Source of the DNA: Tridacna crocea
Lineage: Eukaryota > Mollusca > Bivalvia > Cardiida > Cardiidae
Assembly (NCBI GenBank): GCA_943736015.1
Contig: OX031056.1
Span: forward strand, 64,383,277-64,447,276
Direction of reading: 5' to 3'
Length of the DNA stretch: 64,000 bases
Shown here: one piece after another, positions 1 through 10,742 of the stretch
Numbering within the stretch: position 1 is the stretch's first letter
How the letters are laid out: each line of letters opens with the position of its first letter
The notes under the pieces: model-generated
What the model saw: only the letters and a program-made list of their open reading frames with translations
Databases searched by the model: none
What the model was told of the DNA's origin: nothing
Made by a program: the position numbers and the translations under genes

Positions 1-586
1 GTTGCCAGAACATGCTTCAAACACAAACTAAGATTTCTTTTTTGTCTGGTGAAGAGTCAAAACTTTAATCTATGCTTAATGATTTGAAATGACTTGAATA
101 GCTATCTTTGAATAAAGGAGGTTTAGTTTGCTCAGTCTGAACTTCTCGGGTAGACGAAAATTAACTTTAAGATGGCCCCTTCTTGCCCGAAGTCCACGTC
201 CGATATCGGAGTCCACATGAATGATACAGGTCTATTAAAAAGGCATATTTTATAAGACCAAGTAGGATGAAACTTGTTAGCCTTTTAAATACAAACTCAC
301 ACAGAGAACTTGTTAACTTCTGAAAATACTTAAACATATAGCAATTAAAAGGCGCAAAGCAACATCCATTGATAATGATCGAATGGCGAGATGATTGGTG
401 GGTCGACCCGTGTATCATGCGGACGGCCGACCGCCTGATCAGCTGATCCGTTTCTTTGTTAATGCATTCGATCGTCCGTTCGATCGGGCGCTCGCTCATT
501 CGTTCAGTCACTCGCTCAATCACCCATTTGTTCGCCCAGGTCCTAGTCCATTCTTTTGTTTAACAGTATATCGGTTTAATAGTGAT
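1..586. other. No gene recognised; degenerate TCGA/TCAG-rich tract
   Basis: I see no conserved protein frame and no element ends here. Positions 395-535 form a degenerate low-complexity tract of short units such as CGATC, GCTCATTCG and TCAGTCACTCG. Similar degenerate 4-bp arrays of GATT/TCAG type recur at 8020-8075 and 37755-37795. The open frames here are short, unsupported and overlap on both strands. Confidence 0.5.
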
Positions 587-868
587 CCAGTCCTTCGCTT
601 GTTTATTTCTTCGATCGTCTGTATGTTTACCAATTATTTTCCCATCGATTTTATTTACTTCGTGTAAGTTGTTGTTCATCGAATTGTACTTAGCTTTCCA
701 TAGATGTGCAGTTACAGCTAGTTAATTTCTAGTTCAACCAGTCCTTTGCTTGTATACTTCTTCGATCGTCTGTATGTTTACCAATTATTTACCCATTCAT
801 TTAATTTACTTCGTGTAAGTTGTTGTTCATTGAATTGTACTAAGCTTTCCACAGGCATGCAGTTACAG
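587..868. repeat. 151-bp direct tandem repeat, nearly two units
   Basis: Unit 1 is 587-737 and unit 2 begins at 738. Landmarks (CTTCGATCGTCTGTATG, GTGTAAGTTGTTGTTCAT, GCAGTTACAGCTA) recur at a spacing of exactly 151 bp with a few substitutions. Unit 2 is interrupted at CAGTTACAG by the MITE at 869-1231 and resumes at 1241. Unit 1 keeps the same site uninterrupted at 709-717, so it is a built-in empty site. Confidence 0.85.
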
Positions 869-1231
869 CATCCTCGGATACCCCGGGGTCTCCCTATTTG
901 CTACACTACATCGACCCCCGGGACAATTAGTTGAATTTCCTTCGCTTTACCGTTGGCCGAATGCTGGCTTTTCATTGGTTCCATCATCATTTTGTGATGG
1001 GCGAGTGTACTGTACGCTATGACGTTTCGTATCGATTTTCGGCGGCTCGCCTTACCGCTGGCCGAATGCTGGCTTTTCATTGGTTCTATCATCATTTTGT
1101 GATGGGCGAGTGGTCTGTACGGTATGACGTTTCGTATCGATTTTTGGCGGCTGATTCAAAGTTTTATTAGTCAATTGTCCCAGGGTCGATGTAGCGTAGC
1201 AAATAGGGAGACCCTGGGGTATCCGAGGATG
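869..1231. mobile_element. Mutator-like MITE with 9-bp target duplication
   Basis: The element is 363 bp long. Its terminal inverted repeats are about 60 bp with 3-4 mismatches: the left end starts CATCCTCGGATACCCC and the right end is its complement, ending GGTATCCGAGGATG. Target duplications CAGTTACAG flank it (860-868 and 1232-1240). Long TIRs plus a 9-bp duplication fit a non-autonomous Mutator-like (MULE) element; Merlin would be an alternative. The interior is two direct copies of a ~106-bp unit (about 939-1045 and 1046-1150; CCGAATGCTGGCTTTTCATT in both). Those internal copies match each other closely but are not inverted. Confidence 0.88.
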
Positions 1232-1255
1232 CAGTTACAGCTACTTGATACACAT

Positions 1256-1303
1256 CAATAATCACACTGATCAACGTGAGCCGCGAACACCATCCTTGCG
1301 TTC
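1256..1303 (+). repeat. Inverted-repeat end matching 5964-6007 and, partly, 5275-5310
   Basis: AATCACACTGATCAACGTGA and the following CGCGAACACCATCC are the reverse complement of sequence at 5964-6007. The next part (TTGCGTTCAGTTAGAGCGAAC) is the reverse complement of 5275-5300. The two matches suggest that 1256 and ~6007 are the outer ends of one ~4.75-kb foldback-type or composite element, with internal sequence rearranged. No target duplication was established. Confidence 0.55.
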
Positions 1304-1738
1304 AGTTAGAGCGAACGTGTGAGGCGAATTGTTCGCATCGCGAACAGTTAACTGAACGACTTGTTCGCGTTAAATAAAATGGCTCCCATTATAGATTTGT
1401 TTACATGGTTACTGTCGGTTGCTAATGGCACGTGTTTTTGCAGAATACTTTGATTAGTATGGCAACTTTCGTCTTAAAGTTTAAACTCAATCGGCAAAAA
1501 ATGATGATAATTTACTCGACAGGTTGATTTTTAACAAAATTTTACAACCCATATAGATCTTATCTATTTTTTGTTAGAAGTTTATGGGTAGGTTTAGAAA
1601 TTACATCATTTATTTTCCCGTCAAAGAAATTCGGATTATGTATACATAGACTTGCTGCCGAGACCAAAATACATGGAGTTAATTATCACAGTCCGTTGTG
1701 AAAAAGATCGTAACCATAATTTCTTAAACTATTACAAT

Positions 1739-1950
1739 ATTACCCTTTACCACACAATCCCGAATTTAAACGATCCAAAGAAAAAAAGAAGGCTTCTGAA
1801 AACATGTTGGAATAAGGAGAAAACGTTGGCAACTTGCTTTTTCTCCCTTCTCATCACGTTTTCTATCCTATCATGGACAAAAAGCATTTTTTGACAGAAA
1901 TGCTTTCAAATTTGACGGATTGACCTTTTGTCTTCTGGTCAAGAGTTGAC
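1739..1950. mobile_element. Degenerate TTAA-hairpin MITE
   Basis: The left end reads ACCCTTTACCACACAATCCC, as in the well-preserved copies at 33978-34207 and 36578-36837. The central hairpin (AAGGAGAAAACG ... TTTTTCTCCCTTCT) is imperfect and the right end has decayed. More weathered relatives lie at about 2240-2420, 3116-3326 and 4015-4150. Confidence 0.55.
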
Positions 1951-2439
1951 AAAATCACTTAACCACATTGTAACAAAGTTCTACTGTTAATCACGTATCG
2001 TTTATACACAAATACATAGCCAGTCAAGTTCTTGATATTATCCACTCATTTCCGTGAAAAATATTAATCTGCTAGACCAGCACCGGACCGTATATTTTCC
2101 TCCGAAACAGAATCGGTCAACAGCAGTCGGGTAAACAATAAAACCTCAAGGTTACATAACCCTTAACTCTCAACCCAACAACAAATTCTTAGACTTCTCC
2201 CGAATCCAAAGTATTTGCTGCATGCAAGTAAAATATTGCAAAAACGGTGACCATCGTCTGTGAAAGGGGAGAAAACATTTTAACGAAAAAGGAAAATGCC
2301 TGTAACTGGCATTTTTTCCTTCTTCCAGAACGTTTGTCAAGGCATTCTTAATCGCTATCGTTTAACCTCGAGATGGTGGGGTAAAAGGTTAAACTGCACA
2401 ATAAATTTAAAAAATATTCTCACCTAAACATGTTTAGTG

Positions 2440-2890
2440 ATTTAGGATGAAAAGTAAACAGTGGTGGAAAAGGAGCGATTACTTGTTGCAAGCAAACATT
2501 TATTTTCTGGCTGACTTCCAAAGCTGTTAACTGCTGAGTGTAAAAAGGTTGCATTTGTGAAGTACATGCCTAATATGTATTTGATGATGGCACATATCAG
2601 ACAACGAAAATTTAGACTCATTCATACTTTTTCAAGCACTGCCATTGACGAATTAAAAACAATGCTGAAACGGTGTAAGTCGTCTCCGAAAAGAAAGAAA
2701 AGAAATAAACGTTATGGGAAAAGGAGAAATATTGGTTATCAGCCTTTTCTGTATCTTCCTTAATGTTGTCATACTCTTTTTTTTTTTTTTTTTTTCTTTT
2801 TGGTCATTAAAACTCGAAATTATTTCGTACAGGCCTTCTTAATCAATGTCGTTTAAACTCGTAATTGTATGGTAAAAGGTTAAAATGCAC
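2440..2890 (+). repeat. Duplicated ~450-bp block, copy 1 (with hairpin MITE)
   Basis: The sequence from AACAGTGGTGGAAAAGGAGC through CTGTTAACTGCTG to the hairpin segment near 2720-2775 recurs, diverged, at 4290-4660 in the same orientation. Each copy carries its own TTAA-hairpin MITE remnant ending in GGTAAAAGGTTAA or GGTAAAAGGTGTTAA. A poly-T run lies at 2778-2798 in this copy. Confidence 0.6.
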
Positions 2891-3584
2891 AACAAATATA
2901 AAATCTGTTCCCAACCAAGTATGATTAAATGATTTCAAAGTTCTATCCTGCAAGAAATACTACCGTGCAGATTGAAAATTATCCCGCAGGATTTGAAAAA
3001 TCTGATCGTAGTCTGCACTGTCTTTCAGAGGAGCACTGAGTCTCACTTTGTGGCCTATATATTCACAAGTGCGGGATCATGCTATCAAAGTGCAATTTGG
3101 AATACAATTTTCGTTTTACAACCATTACCAAACAATCCCTAATTTTGACGACCCTGAGAAAGAAGTCTTTAGAAAACATTGTGGGTAACTTGCATTTTCT
3201 CCTCTTCCCACAATGTTTTCTACCCTTCACAAAACAAATTTTTAATTTCAGACACTTTTATTTTCTCGTATGCAAATGCTTTCGATTTGGACCAGGCTTA
3301 ATTATTGTCGTTTAGTAATGAGTTAATTACATAATTCTTGTTTTATAAATAACGCCAAAACAGAGTTTATTGCTTACATTTATGGCTGCTGTTGTTGAAT
3401 AAGGGGATGGTATTTAACTTGATCAAACAGACGCGAATGCAGTTTGTTTCTTTCATAATTTGCCGACACGTGTTTTATCGAATTTCGGTTACGACTGATG
3501 AAAGCCATACATATGTGATCGTCAATTGACCGGGCCATAAATTAACAAGCCGCTGCCGATTAGGAAATCCCTTTGGCCCTACTT

Positions 3585-3700
3585 AACCCTTAGGCTGCTG
3601 ATCACGACTTGCTTCTTTATGCAGACAGTGTAAATTAAGATCAGACTGCACAGAATGTGCAGTCTGATCTTGGCTCTATACTGTCCGATAAGGAGATATT
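3585..3700. repeat. Hairpin repeat, AGATCAGACTGCACA family
   Basis: A 15-bp perfect inverted repeat AGATCAGACTGCACA (3639-3653) and TGTGCAGTCTGATCT (3656-3670) with a 2-nt loop, beside TTAACCCTTAGGCTGC. The same hairpin with variations recurs at 35042-35078, about 35535-35580, 39320-39360, 39735-39785 and 63205-63245, usually close to GACAGTGTAGAT and TATCTCCGTAT. It appears to be the centre of a small TTAA-ended MITE family distinct from the TTTCTCC hairpin family. Confidence 0.65.
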
Positions 3701-4289
3701 TTTCTTCAATGAATGAATTTGAAATAGAACCATTTAGGTTTTTCTATGACCTCGAAAAGTTGCATTCAATTTATTCAGCAGGAGAAGGGTTAAATATCTG
3801 TCAACCGTCTGATCTCCTTGTTCCAATATTTTTCAGAAAAACATTTGATTCGCGTTAATAGTGGAACGTGTGCTGTAAAAGCTGTGTCACATTTATTAAC
3901 TCTTGACCAGACTATAAATTTTAGAAATCTCCTTCAAGAAAGTCAATATTTTATCTCTTTCAGTAATACTTTAACAATGTTTTGCATTGGTCAAGTCTAA
4001 AACTTCGCAGTCTGGTAAAGAGGCAGTTTTACTGAAATGATAGCTAAAAGGACAGGTAACATTGTGAGAAACGAAGAAATTGCTGATTGCAGGCATTTTT
4101 CTCCAACGTTTTCCATGGTTTCAAAGGTTTTACCTGGCAGGATCGTAAAAATTATTTGGTTGTTTGATTATAAGTTAACCTGTGGACATACGGGGCACTG
4201 AATATCATATGTAAGTTTTGGATGTACAAAAAAGTGATTAATAAAACAATAGGTCGGAGGTATTTCAAAGAATTAAATCACTAATAGGA

Positions 4290-4660
4290 TTTACATTAAG
4301 AATGAACAGTGGTGGAAAAGGAGCGATTACTTGTTACAAGGAAATATTTGTTTTCTGACGGATTTCTAAAGCTGTTAACTGCTGGGTGTAAAAAGTGTAT
4401 TTGTGAAGTAGGTGGTTAACTTGTATTTAAAAGCATTTTAACTCTGTGTCAGACAACGAAACATAAATCTTTAGCATTGTAAACCAAAAAAAAGAAAAGT
4501 TGAAAGGTTATAAGTCGCCTGTGAAAAGGAAGAAACGTTGTGGGAAAGGAGAATTACTGGTTGTCAACCTTTTCTCCTTCTTCCACAATGTTTTTATGTT
4601 TTCCTTTCTTCTTTGTGTTCATTAAACTGTGACTAGGAATTGTTTGGTAAAAGGTGTTAA
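4290..4660 (+). repeat. Duplicated ~450-bp block, copy 2
   Basis: Direct repeat of 2440-2890: AACAGTGGTGGAAAAGGAGC recurs at 4305 and the same order of landmarks follows. The hairpin core here (GTGGGAAAGGAGAATTACTG ... CCTTTTCTCCTTCTTCCACA, 4538-4590) is better preserved than in copy 1. Confidence 0.6.
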
Positions 4661-5300
4661 GGACATCAACATTTATTTTCGTTTTTCCTGATCCAAGACA
4701 TCGTGAGATGTAATTTTAAATAAACTGGGACACAGTGAATCGGTGTGGCAAGAAAGATCTTTGCCGCTCTGTTTCGGGGAAAAAGAACGTTTATACCAGG
4801 CGATTTATTAGTAGGGAATGGATTATATTAAGCGTAAACCAACTCAAGAAATAAACTTTTTTTGGCCCGTTAAGGTAAGTGATGGATTTATTATTTGCAA
4901 TATATGAACAATTGAAATATTCAATAATCCGTATACTAGGTCCGTCCGGATAGCTATTTTCTCATTTCAATCGGCCGTTATTGGCCACTTTTATTATCAT
5001 AACGTCCGAAAAGGGTATAAATTAAACCTTCAGATTACATTTCAAGAGTAGTATAATCGATACAATTTCGCACATGTATAGATAATTCAATAAAATGTCA
5101 GAAATACAAGAATTTTCATTTTTTATATTTCGGCTTTAGGATAACGATCATTCGTCAGCCATCTTTGTTAGCTCGGCGTACCACCATGTAAAAGCGTTTG
5201 CGATTGTTTGCAAACGTAAGCGGCGAACAGACTGTTCAATGGCGAACGTTTGCAAACGTTACAAAACGTTTTGTACCGTTCGCTATAACTGAACGCAGGG

Positions 5301-5972
5301 CATGTGTTCTCGGTACACCAGATCGAATTTTCCATGGAAGAACCGGAGGTGGTGTAAGTATTTTCACTTTTATGGAGCTGATTAACTAGATAGAAATGTT
5401 GATTTTCAGCAATGTCAAGATGATCTGTTTACACACATACTAGGGAATAATAATACCATCATATAAGCGAGCTGAGGCTTTATGAGCAACTGGGTTCTTA
5501 TTGTTTTGAAGGTTGTTGCCGATTTTCGGACAAAACCCCCTAACCATTGTTCATTTTACAAGTTTGTATGATAAGATAAATGTATTCCCTAAAGGAACAC
5601 AAAATTTCACTCAGAAATGTCCATCCAAAGCGAAGATATACGTTTTTGAATGGACCTGGGTAGAGGAAACTATGCTAACAAGACACCATTTTCATTTTCA
5701 GAGTATGTTCATGGACACCAGATCGGTATTTTGTCCGAAAATCGGCAACAACCTTCAACACAATAAGACCCCAGTTGCCCATAAAGCCACAGCTCGCTTA
5801 TATGATGGTATTATTATTCCCTAGTATGTGTGAACACAGATCAATCATTCATCTTGACATTGCTGTAAATCAACATTTCTATCTATGTTAATCAGGTCCA
5901 TAAAAATGAAAATACTTACACCACCTCCGGTTCTTCCGTTGAAAATTCGATCTGGTGTACCGAGAACACATG
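5301..5972. repeat. Long inverted repeat, arms 5301-5535 and 5729-5972
   Basis: The two ~240-bp arms are reverse complements over nearly their full length (for example GGTACACCAGATCG / CGATCTGGTGTACC and GTTGTTGCCGATTTTCGG / CCGAAAATCGGCAACAAC). The spacer is 5536-5728. Just left of the left arm, 5195-5300 is rich in short GCGAACGTTTGCAAACG-type palindromes. The right arm runs on into the 44-bp block shared with 1256-1303. It may be the core of a foldback element. Confidence 0.8.
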
Positions 5973-6042
5973 GTGTCCGCAGCTCACGTTGATCAGTGTG
6001 ATAATTGTACAACAATCTAATTCACTAAGACTGATGTTATGT

Positions 6043-6433
6043 AAGCCAAGGCTGACGATTCACTACGCTACTCTACCTTTGGCGGATCGAGCTTGATTTT
6101 TACATTCACCCAATACGCTTTTTCATTGGATGCAGCCATCTCTAGCTGCAACGAATGAAATCACTCGTAGCATTTCATCTTTGATAAAAATACAACAAGG
6201 TCGCTACCTTTCGAATAGAAGGTAAACACGGAAACCCACGTGGATGTCTGCTTATCGCCTCATGTGTATTCGTAAGTGGTTTGTAAAACGATATTTCGTT
6301 TGCTTTTAGAAATATGATGTAAAGAGGGTAATAACCAGTATCCAATAGAGGGCGCATTGCAGGAATCTCGAAATCGGGGTCAGTCAGCCAAGGTAAGATC
6401 CACGTAGCGATCGTAAACTTGGCTTGCGAAGAT
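6043..6433. mobile_element. Mutator-like MITE, second family, copy 1
   Basis: The ends carry AAGCCAAGG ... / ... GATCGTAAACTTGGCTTGCG, homologous to the intact copy at 47491-47890, and the interior is collinear (AATAACCAGTATCCAATAGA at 6325-6350). Direct repeats TGATGTTATGT at 6032-6042 and 6434-6444 flank it. The left end lacks the first ~9 bp (CATCTTCGC) present in the other copies. An internal stop-rich frame has no coding value. Confidence 0.8.
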
Positions 6434-6574
6434 TGATGTTATGTGACTGATCGATTTGTTTGTCTGTCATTTGATTAAGTGATGAATCGATTCACCGGTT
6501 TATTCCTTTTCTTTAAGCTGCCACTGACTGGTGATAAGGGTCCCGTCTTTTGACCTGTTTTTATGGATCAGTCT

Positions 6575-6647
6575 GAATTATTGACTAATCAGTCAGTCAG
6601 CCATTCTGCCAGACAGAATGGCTGACTGACTGATTAGTCAATAATTC
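6575..6647. repeat. Perfect 34-bp inverted repeat with 5-nt loop
   Basis: Arm 6575-6608 (starting GAATTATTGACTAATCAG) is the exact reverse complement of 6614-6647, with loop CCAGA. No mismatch is present, so the structure is either recent or maintained. The inner part is made of TCAG/ACTG units like the degenerate tracts elsewhere. Confidence 0.95.
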
Positions 6648-6932
6648 CTTCACTGTGTCTATACTATTTGTAAGTACATGTAACCTATTCAGGGGAAGCA
6701 ACCTACGTCCTATATAGCATACGTCATCGGAGACATTTTAAATCCACCATTTTCGTTTGAAAAGGTAAATTTTTCAGCTTGTATATTATTGTTATTGAAG
6801 ATCTGTCCAAACAAAGAAGTGCATAAGATACATGACAACTTTCTTCGTTAGTTTCGTTGATTTTGCAATTACCTCCGCACAATTTTCGAAGCGGAAGACA
6901 CATGTGCGATTTAACAATAGATGTCGTATACA

Positions 6933-7485
6933 TATCTTCGCAAGCCAAGGTTACGATTACTACGTGGATCTTACCTTGGCAAATTGAGCCCGATTTCGAG
7001 ATTCCCGCGACACACCCTCTATTGGATGCTGCTTATTATCTCCCTTTACATCATATTTCTTATAGCCAATGAAATGTCGTTTTACAAACCGCTTACAAAT
7101 ACAATGATTCAACACAAAGCAATAAACCACAAACGTACTTCGTCATTCCATTGTCAAGTGCTGGGATATAGCTTAAAACATCTGATAATTCATTGGTCAC
7201 ATTGAAACTTTATGTAAAAAAAATGTTCGTCTATGTTTTCTTCGGTAATAAACCATTATGTACAGATCCTGCACACATCCACGGAGGTATTCATGTTTAC
7301 CTTCTATTTTTATCGCGACCCTGTTCTATTTTTATCAAAGACGAAATGCTACGACCGATTTGATTTGATACAGCTACAGCTAGCTGCAACCAATGAAAAT
7401 ACGTATCGGGTGGTTGTCGAAATCAAGCTCGATCCGCCAAGGGTAGAGTAGCGTAGCGAATCATCAGCCTTGGCTTGCAAAGATG
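6933..7485. mobile_element. Mutator-like MITE, second family, copy 2
   Basis: A 553-bp element with ends TATCTTCGCAAGCCAAGG and CCTTGGCTTGCAAAGATG. Flanking duplications are TCGTATACA (6924-6932) and TTGTATACA (7486-7494), 8 of 9 identical. It is longer than the copy at 47491-47890 because it has extra, unrelated central sequence around 7100-7300. Confidence 0.82.
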
Positions 7486-7494
7486 TTGTATACA

Positions 7495-8893
7495 AGAATA
7501 ATTGTGTTGAAGTGTTTAGAGCTACAACATTGTTGCATGGCATTTTTGATTTCACGAATAGGACAAATATATTTACCGTCACCAGATGAAGTAGGTATTC
7601 TAAGTAAATTGTAGATACATAGATCTTTTTAAAGTAATTAATCTGCACTTTGCGAACAAAAATTCCGACACCTTTGCTATGATGTACGTTGCTACCCTTG
7701 CTATTGTAAATAGAGTTTGCTTTTTTACTTATTTTTTTTACCAGGTACACGTATGAATTCATGTCTATACTATCAGTTATTTCATTATATTTCTATCGCC
7801 TAATAGTGATGGATAACTGACTGATTGATCTAATTTGTCAATTATTCATTTATTTACCATCACTATGTATTAGAATATGTAAGCTTCCGTACATCTAAGC
7901 TTTCTTTCTTCTATGTAGTCCAATTTCAAATTTATGCTTACATTCTCATTCATTTCATAACATTTTCATTTAGTGATAATACGCAGCATTGATTGATAAA
8001 CCATATTGTGGCAATCGACGGACTGATTAGTCGCTCAATCGGACTGGTTGAGCGAGTGATTCGTCGACCGATTGGTGTATTAATTTCCTTAATCTTTATA
8101 TATGTCATTATGAGTTTTTCCCTCCACAAACTTATACTTTAATAACTGAAAATATCCATTTCATCTATTCACTAATTATTCTTCACTTATCTATAGCTTC
8201 ATTTTTGATCATTTGGAATTGTAAACACATGTAGCGAGAAATCGCGTGACTAAATACATTTAATTTGAAAATTTATATATTTATATAACTATAAACTTTG
8301 TAGTTTTTGTCAAAACAACGGTGTTCTGTTCTGTTCTGTTCATAAAAACCTATTTCGTCTAACAACCCGCTGTACCATGTAGAATAACGGTCTTTTGACA
8401 ATCAGAAAATCGACAAACAGCAAAAAGTGTCGACCCAGGTCAGTTTCAGCCTTTTCTCCCTTTACTACAATGTTTAAGAGAGCTTTAGTATTCGTTTATC
8501 AAACGCTAATTCGCTGTGAAAGTACATATTCAGATAAACACACAATACTATTTTAACAAATCTCTTTTTGTAAACTTGTTTAAGGCGCTGATGAGTCAAT
8601 CATTGGTTTCAATATACCCAGCGAACGCTGTGACTACACACCCTCCAAGGTGGCCTTGGTTGTGTAGCCACAAGCCTTTGAGCTCTATTGGTATAATATA
8701 TTTTCATAGGCCCATCATTTGACACAGTCACTAAATTTAGTACATTAAATCTTGTGCATCGCCCCTAAGTGCTATATAGAGTCAGAGATGCAAGTGTGCT
8801 ACTTTTATTAACGTTGTCCAATAACAGAGCAATGAACATTTTTGTGTCCTGTGAAGGACCAATAAAACTCAAGTGGCCTATATAAAAACTTAC
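7495..8893. other. Intron, no gene or clear element
   Basis: A+T-rich sequence directly downstream of host exon 5 in gene orientation. I see a short GTTCT tandem at 8318-8340 and GATT-type degenerate tracts at 7805-7860 and 8020-8075. A hairpin-MITE relic with the flanking CTTTTCTCCC and CTACAATGTTT lies near 8450-8475. No exon for the dimerisation helix or cyclase domain was recognised. Confidence 0.5.
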
Positions 8894-9071
8894 ATTCCCT
8901 GTCTCAGTGGTTGCAGAGCCTTGCTTATACCCCGGAAGTCAGGCCTTCGCTCGGGACTCTCGTGCCAACATGCTTCCATACAGTCGATGATGTAACATTC
9001 ACATGCCAAGGCTCTTGTATCTGGACGGAACGGCGGAAATGATCTCAACTCTCTAATACGATCTATAATAT
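8894..9071 (-). CDS. Receptor guanylate cyclase, end of kinase-homology domain, fifth visible exon
   Basis: A 178-nt exon, phase 1 in and phase 2 out, with acceptor TTTCAG (9072-9077) and donor GTAAGT from 8893. The split first codon gives Asp: DIIDRIRELRSFPPFRPDTR, then CMEACWHESPERRPDFRGI and KALQPLRQGM. The CWxExPExRPxF motif is the classical end of the kinase fold (helices H and I). In Gyc76C-type receptors the sequence after LxPLRxGM leads into the dimerisation helix and the cyclase domain. Those exons are not found in 1-8893, so the intron probably runs off the left edge. The upstream ATG of a longer open frame reaching 9231 is intronic and should not be used. Confidence 0.92.
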
Positions 9072-9488
9072 CTGAAATATTAAATCCTTTCAGTACAGCA
9101 GATAGACGAGTATTCAGGGTTTTTTTGTGGAAACTTTTTAAAGATATTGTGACAAAAGTATAAATTGCTTGTTGTTTTCCCTTTTGCCACAATATTTGGC
9201 TATTGGATATTGGTTCCTTTTGGTTTTTCATACGACAAGTAAAGTTGTTTCAAAGACTGATCTACATATCAATATCATCATTTGACCCTCAGTTGGGACC
9301 TTGTATCCTACATCTGTACGGGCAAATATTTCAAACAACACTCCTGCTTCCCATGGAGAAAAACTGTGCTGAATGAACTTGAAATTCATTCGTAAATAAG
9401 GAAGTAACGAATACGACGGCTGTCCCAAAATAGCGTGGACTCTTCTAATAAGATTGTTTATTATAACATTAGAGACAAACGCTCTTAA

Positions 9489-10025
9489 AGGTGGCCCTTC
9501 AGAATTTGGTACCAAAATTTTACAAAAGTACAAAAATATCATCCTTATACTCCCAAAACCTTATAATCGTCATTCATAAAACTCCAGCAGTCTAAAACCA
9601 TCCGACAACACGAGAAATTAGAGATCTACTACAAGGTCGATACCGACGGGAAACACGTTCTATTTTTACATGAACAACTCGCTCATTTACACATCGAAAA
9701 TACACAGACGAAGTCTCAAACATAGCGTCCGAAGAAGATATGAAAAATAATTACATGTTTGTTATGTAATGGAATTTAAGGGTCATTAGTCACGTGCCAG
9801 TCACTTAATATTCCCACAATGTGTTTTTTTTTTTTTTATTTGCGCGAAATCTAAAAATAGCTTAAGAGACTGCGTAGCCTTTTAAGGGAATACCATCAAA
9901 ATTTTTTTTTTTGGTAATTTTATGATTCTTAATTAGTGATGATTTTTATTGTTTTTTCATATAAATTTCAGTGATATATATATTTTTGTGATTTGGTGTG
10001 ATGTGAAACTTCTAAGTACCCACCT
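9489..10025. mobile_element. TTAA-flanked MITE (AGGTGGCCC family), copy 1, nested in mariner
   Basis: TTAA at 9485-9488 and 10026-10029 flank ends AGGTGG and CCACCT. Copies 2 (22341-22886) and 3 (about 35876-36408) share the whole interior, including GAGAAATTAGAGAT, AACTCGCTCATTTACA and CATTAGTCACGTGC. TTAA duplication is the piggyBac signature, but the TIR is only ~6-10 bp and lacks the usual CCC start. The assignment is therefore tentative. Confidence 0.75.
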
Positions 10026-10177
10026 TTAAGAGCATAATTATGAACACATACATGAAAGACTATGTGAAATGTCAACGTTCTAGCTTATGATATAATTTAG
10101 CACAGAGAACTTTACTTTGCACCAATCGTAATCATAACCCCGGCCCACACTTTCAACAGACGTCAGTGTCATTAGCG

Positions 10178-10742
10178 TCAGTCATTTTCGAAATACTGGC
10201 CGTGGCGATCGATGGTGCCGCACAACCCACTTGTCATACACGTTGGTAGACCAGCTGGTCTGTAATCCGCGAAACACTCTAATAAGCCTATGTCCCCGTA
10301 CCTGTGACGTCTGTTAAGGAAAGACGGCAAAAACTAGTGGGGCTAGGTCAGTGCTATAAGGGAAAGTAAGCAAACTAGGCACCCATCTTGCACAGACTCT
10401 AGACATGTTTATTGTCTCACGTAAAATCCTGTGAACAGATGACTCGCTAATTCCGACAGTTTCCGCAATCTCTCGCACAGCTATTCGCCGATCCCCTTCG
10501 ATGGCGTTCCTGACGCTGTCTACTATACGGCTGTCTATTTCTTTTGGTCTACCGGACTCCACACATTTTGCCTCTCTCCATCCTTCTGAAAATCTCTTTT
10601 GCCATTTGAATATGTGCAAGCGAGAAACAGATTTATACTTCTCCGTAGTTTGCAACAGTTTAAACGTCTATGTCGGTGTCATTTTTAGGGCAACACAAAA
10701 TTTTATCATATTTCGGTGTGCCATTTCCTTTGACGTCGACAT
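10178..10742 (-). pseudogene. mariner transposase remnant, internally deleted
   Basis: A start MSTSKEMAHRNMIKFCVALK lies at 10742 and is followed by a stop/frameshift near 10670. The next frame (to 10314) carries the N-terminal helix-turn-helix domain: VSRLHIFKWQKRFSEGW, SGRPKEID, VREIAETVGISESSVHRIL and MSRVCARWVPSLLTF. It then passes directly to PYSTDLAP, which in mariner transposases lies far downstream, near the third catalytic acidic residue. The segment with the first two catalytic Asp residues is thus deleted. A third frame ends DRHGQYFEND with a stop at 10178-10180, the usual mariner C-terminus. Not functional. Confidence 0.88.

Noticed and set aside
7349..7762. 137-codon minus frame
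   Set aside because: It overlaps the end of a Mutator-like MITE and has no recognisable motif.
9072..9231. Extension of the guanylate cyclase exon to an upstream ATG
   Set aside because: A polypyrimidine tract and AG acceptor at 9072-9073 and the phase of the preceding exon show that this part is intron.
9489..10025. Confident assignment of the AGGTGGCCC family to piggyBac
   Set aside because: TTAA flanks are clear, but the ends do not begin CCC and no transposase is known, so only a tentative call is made.
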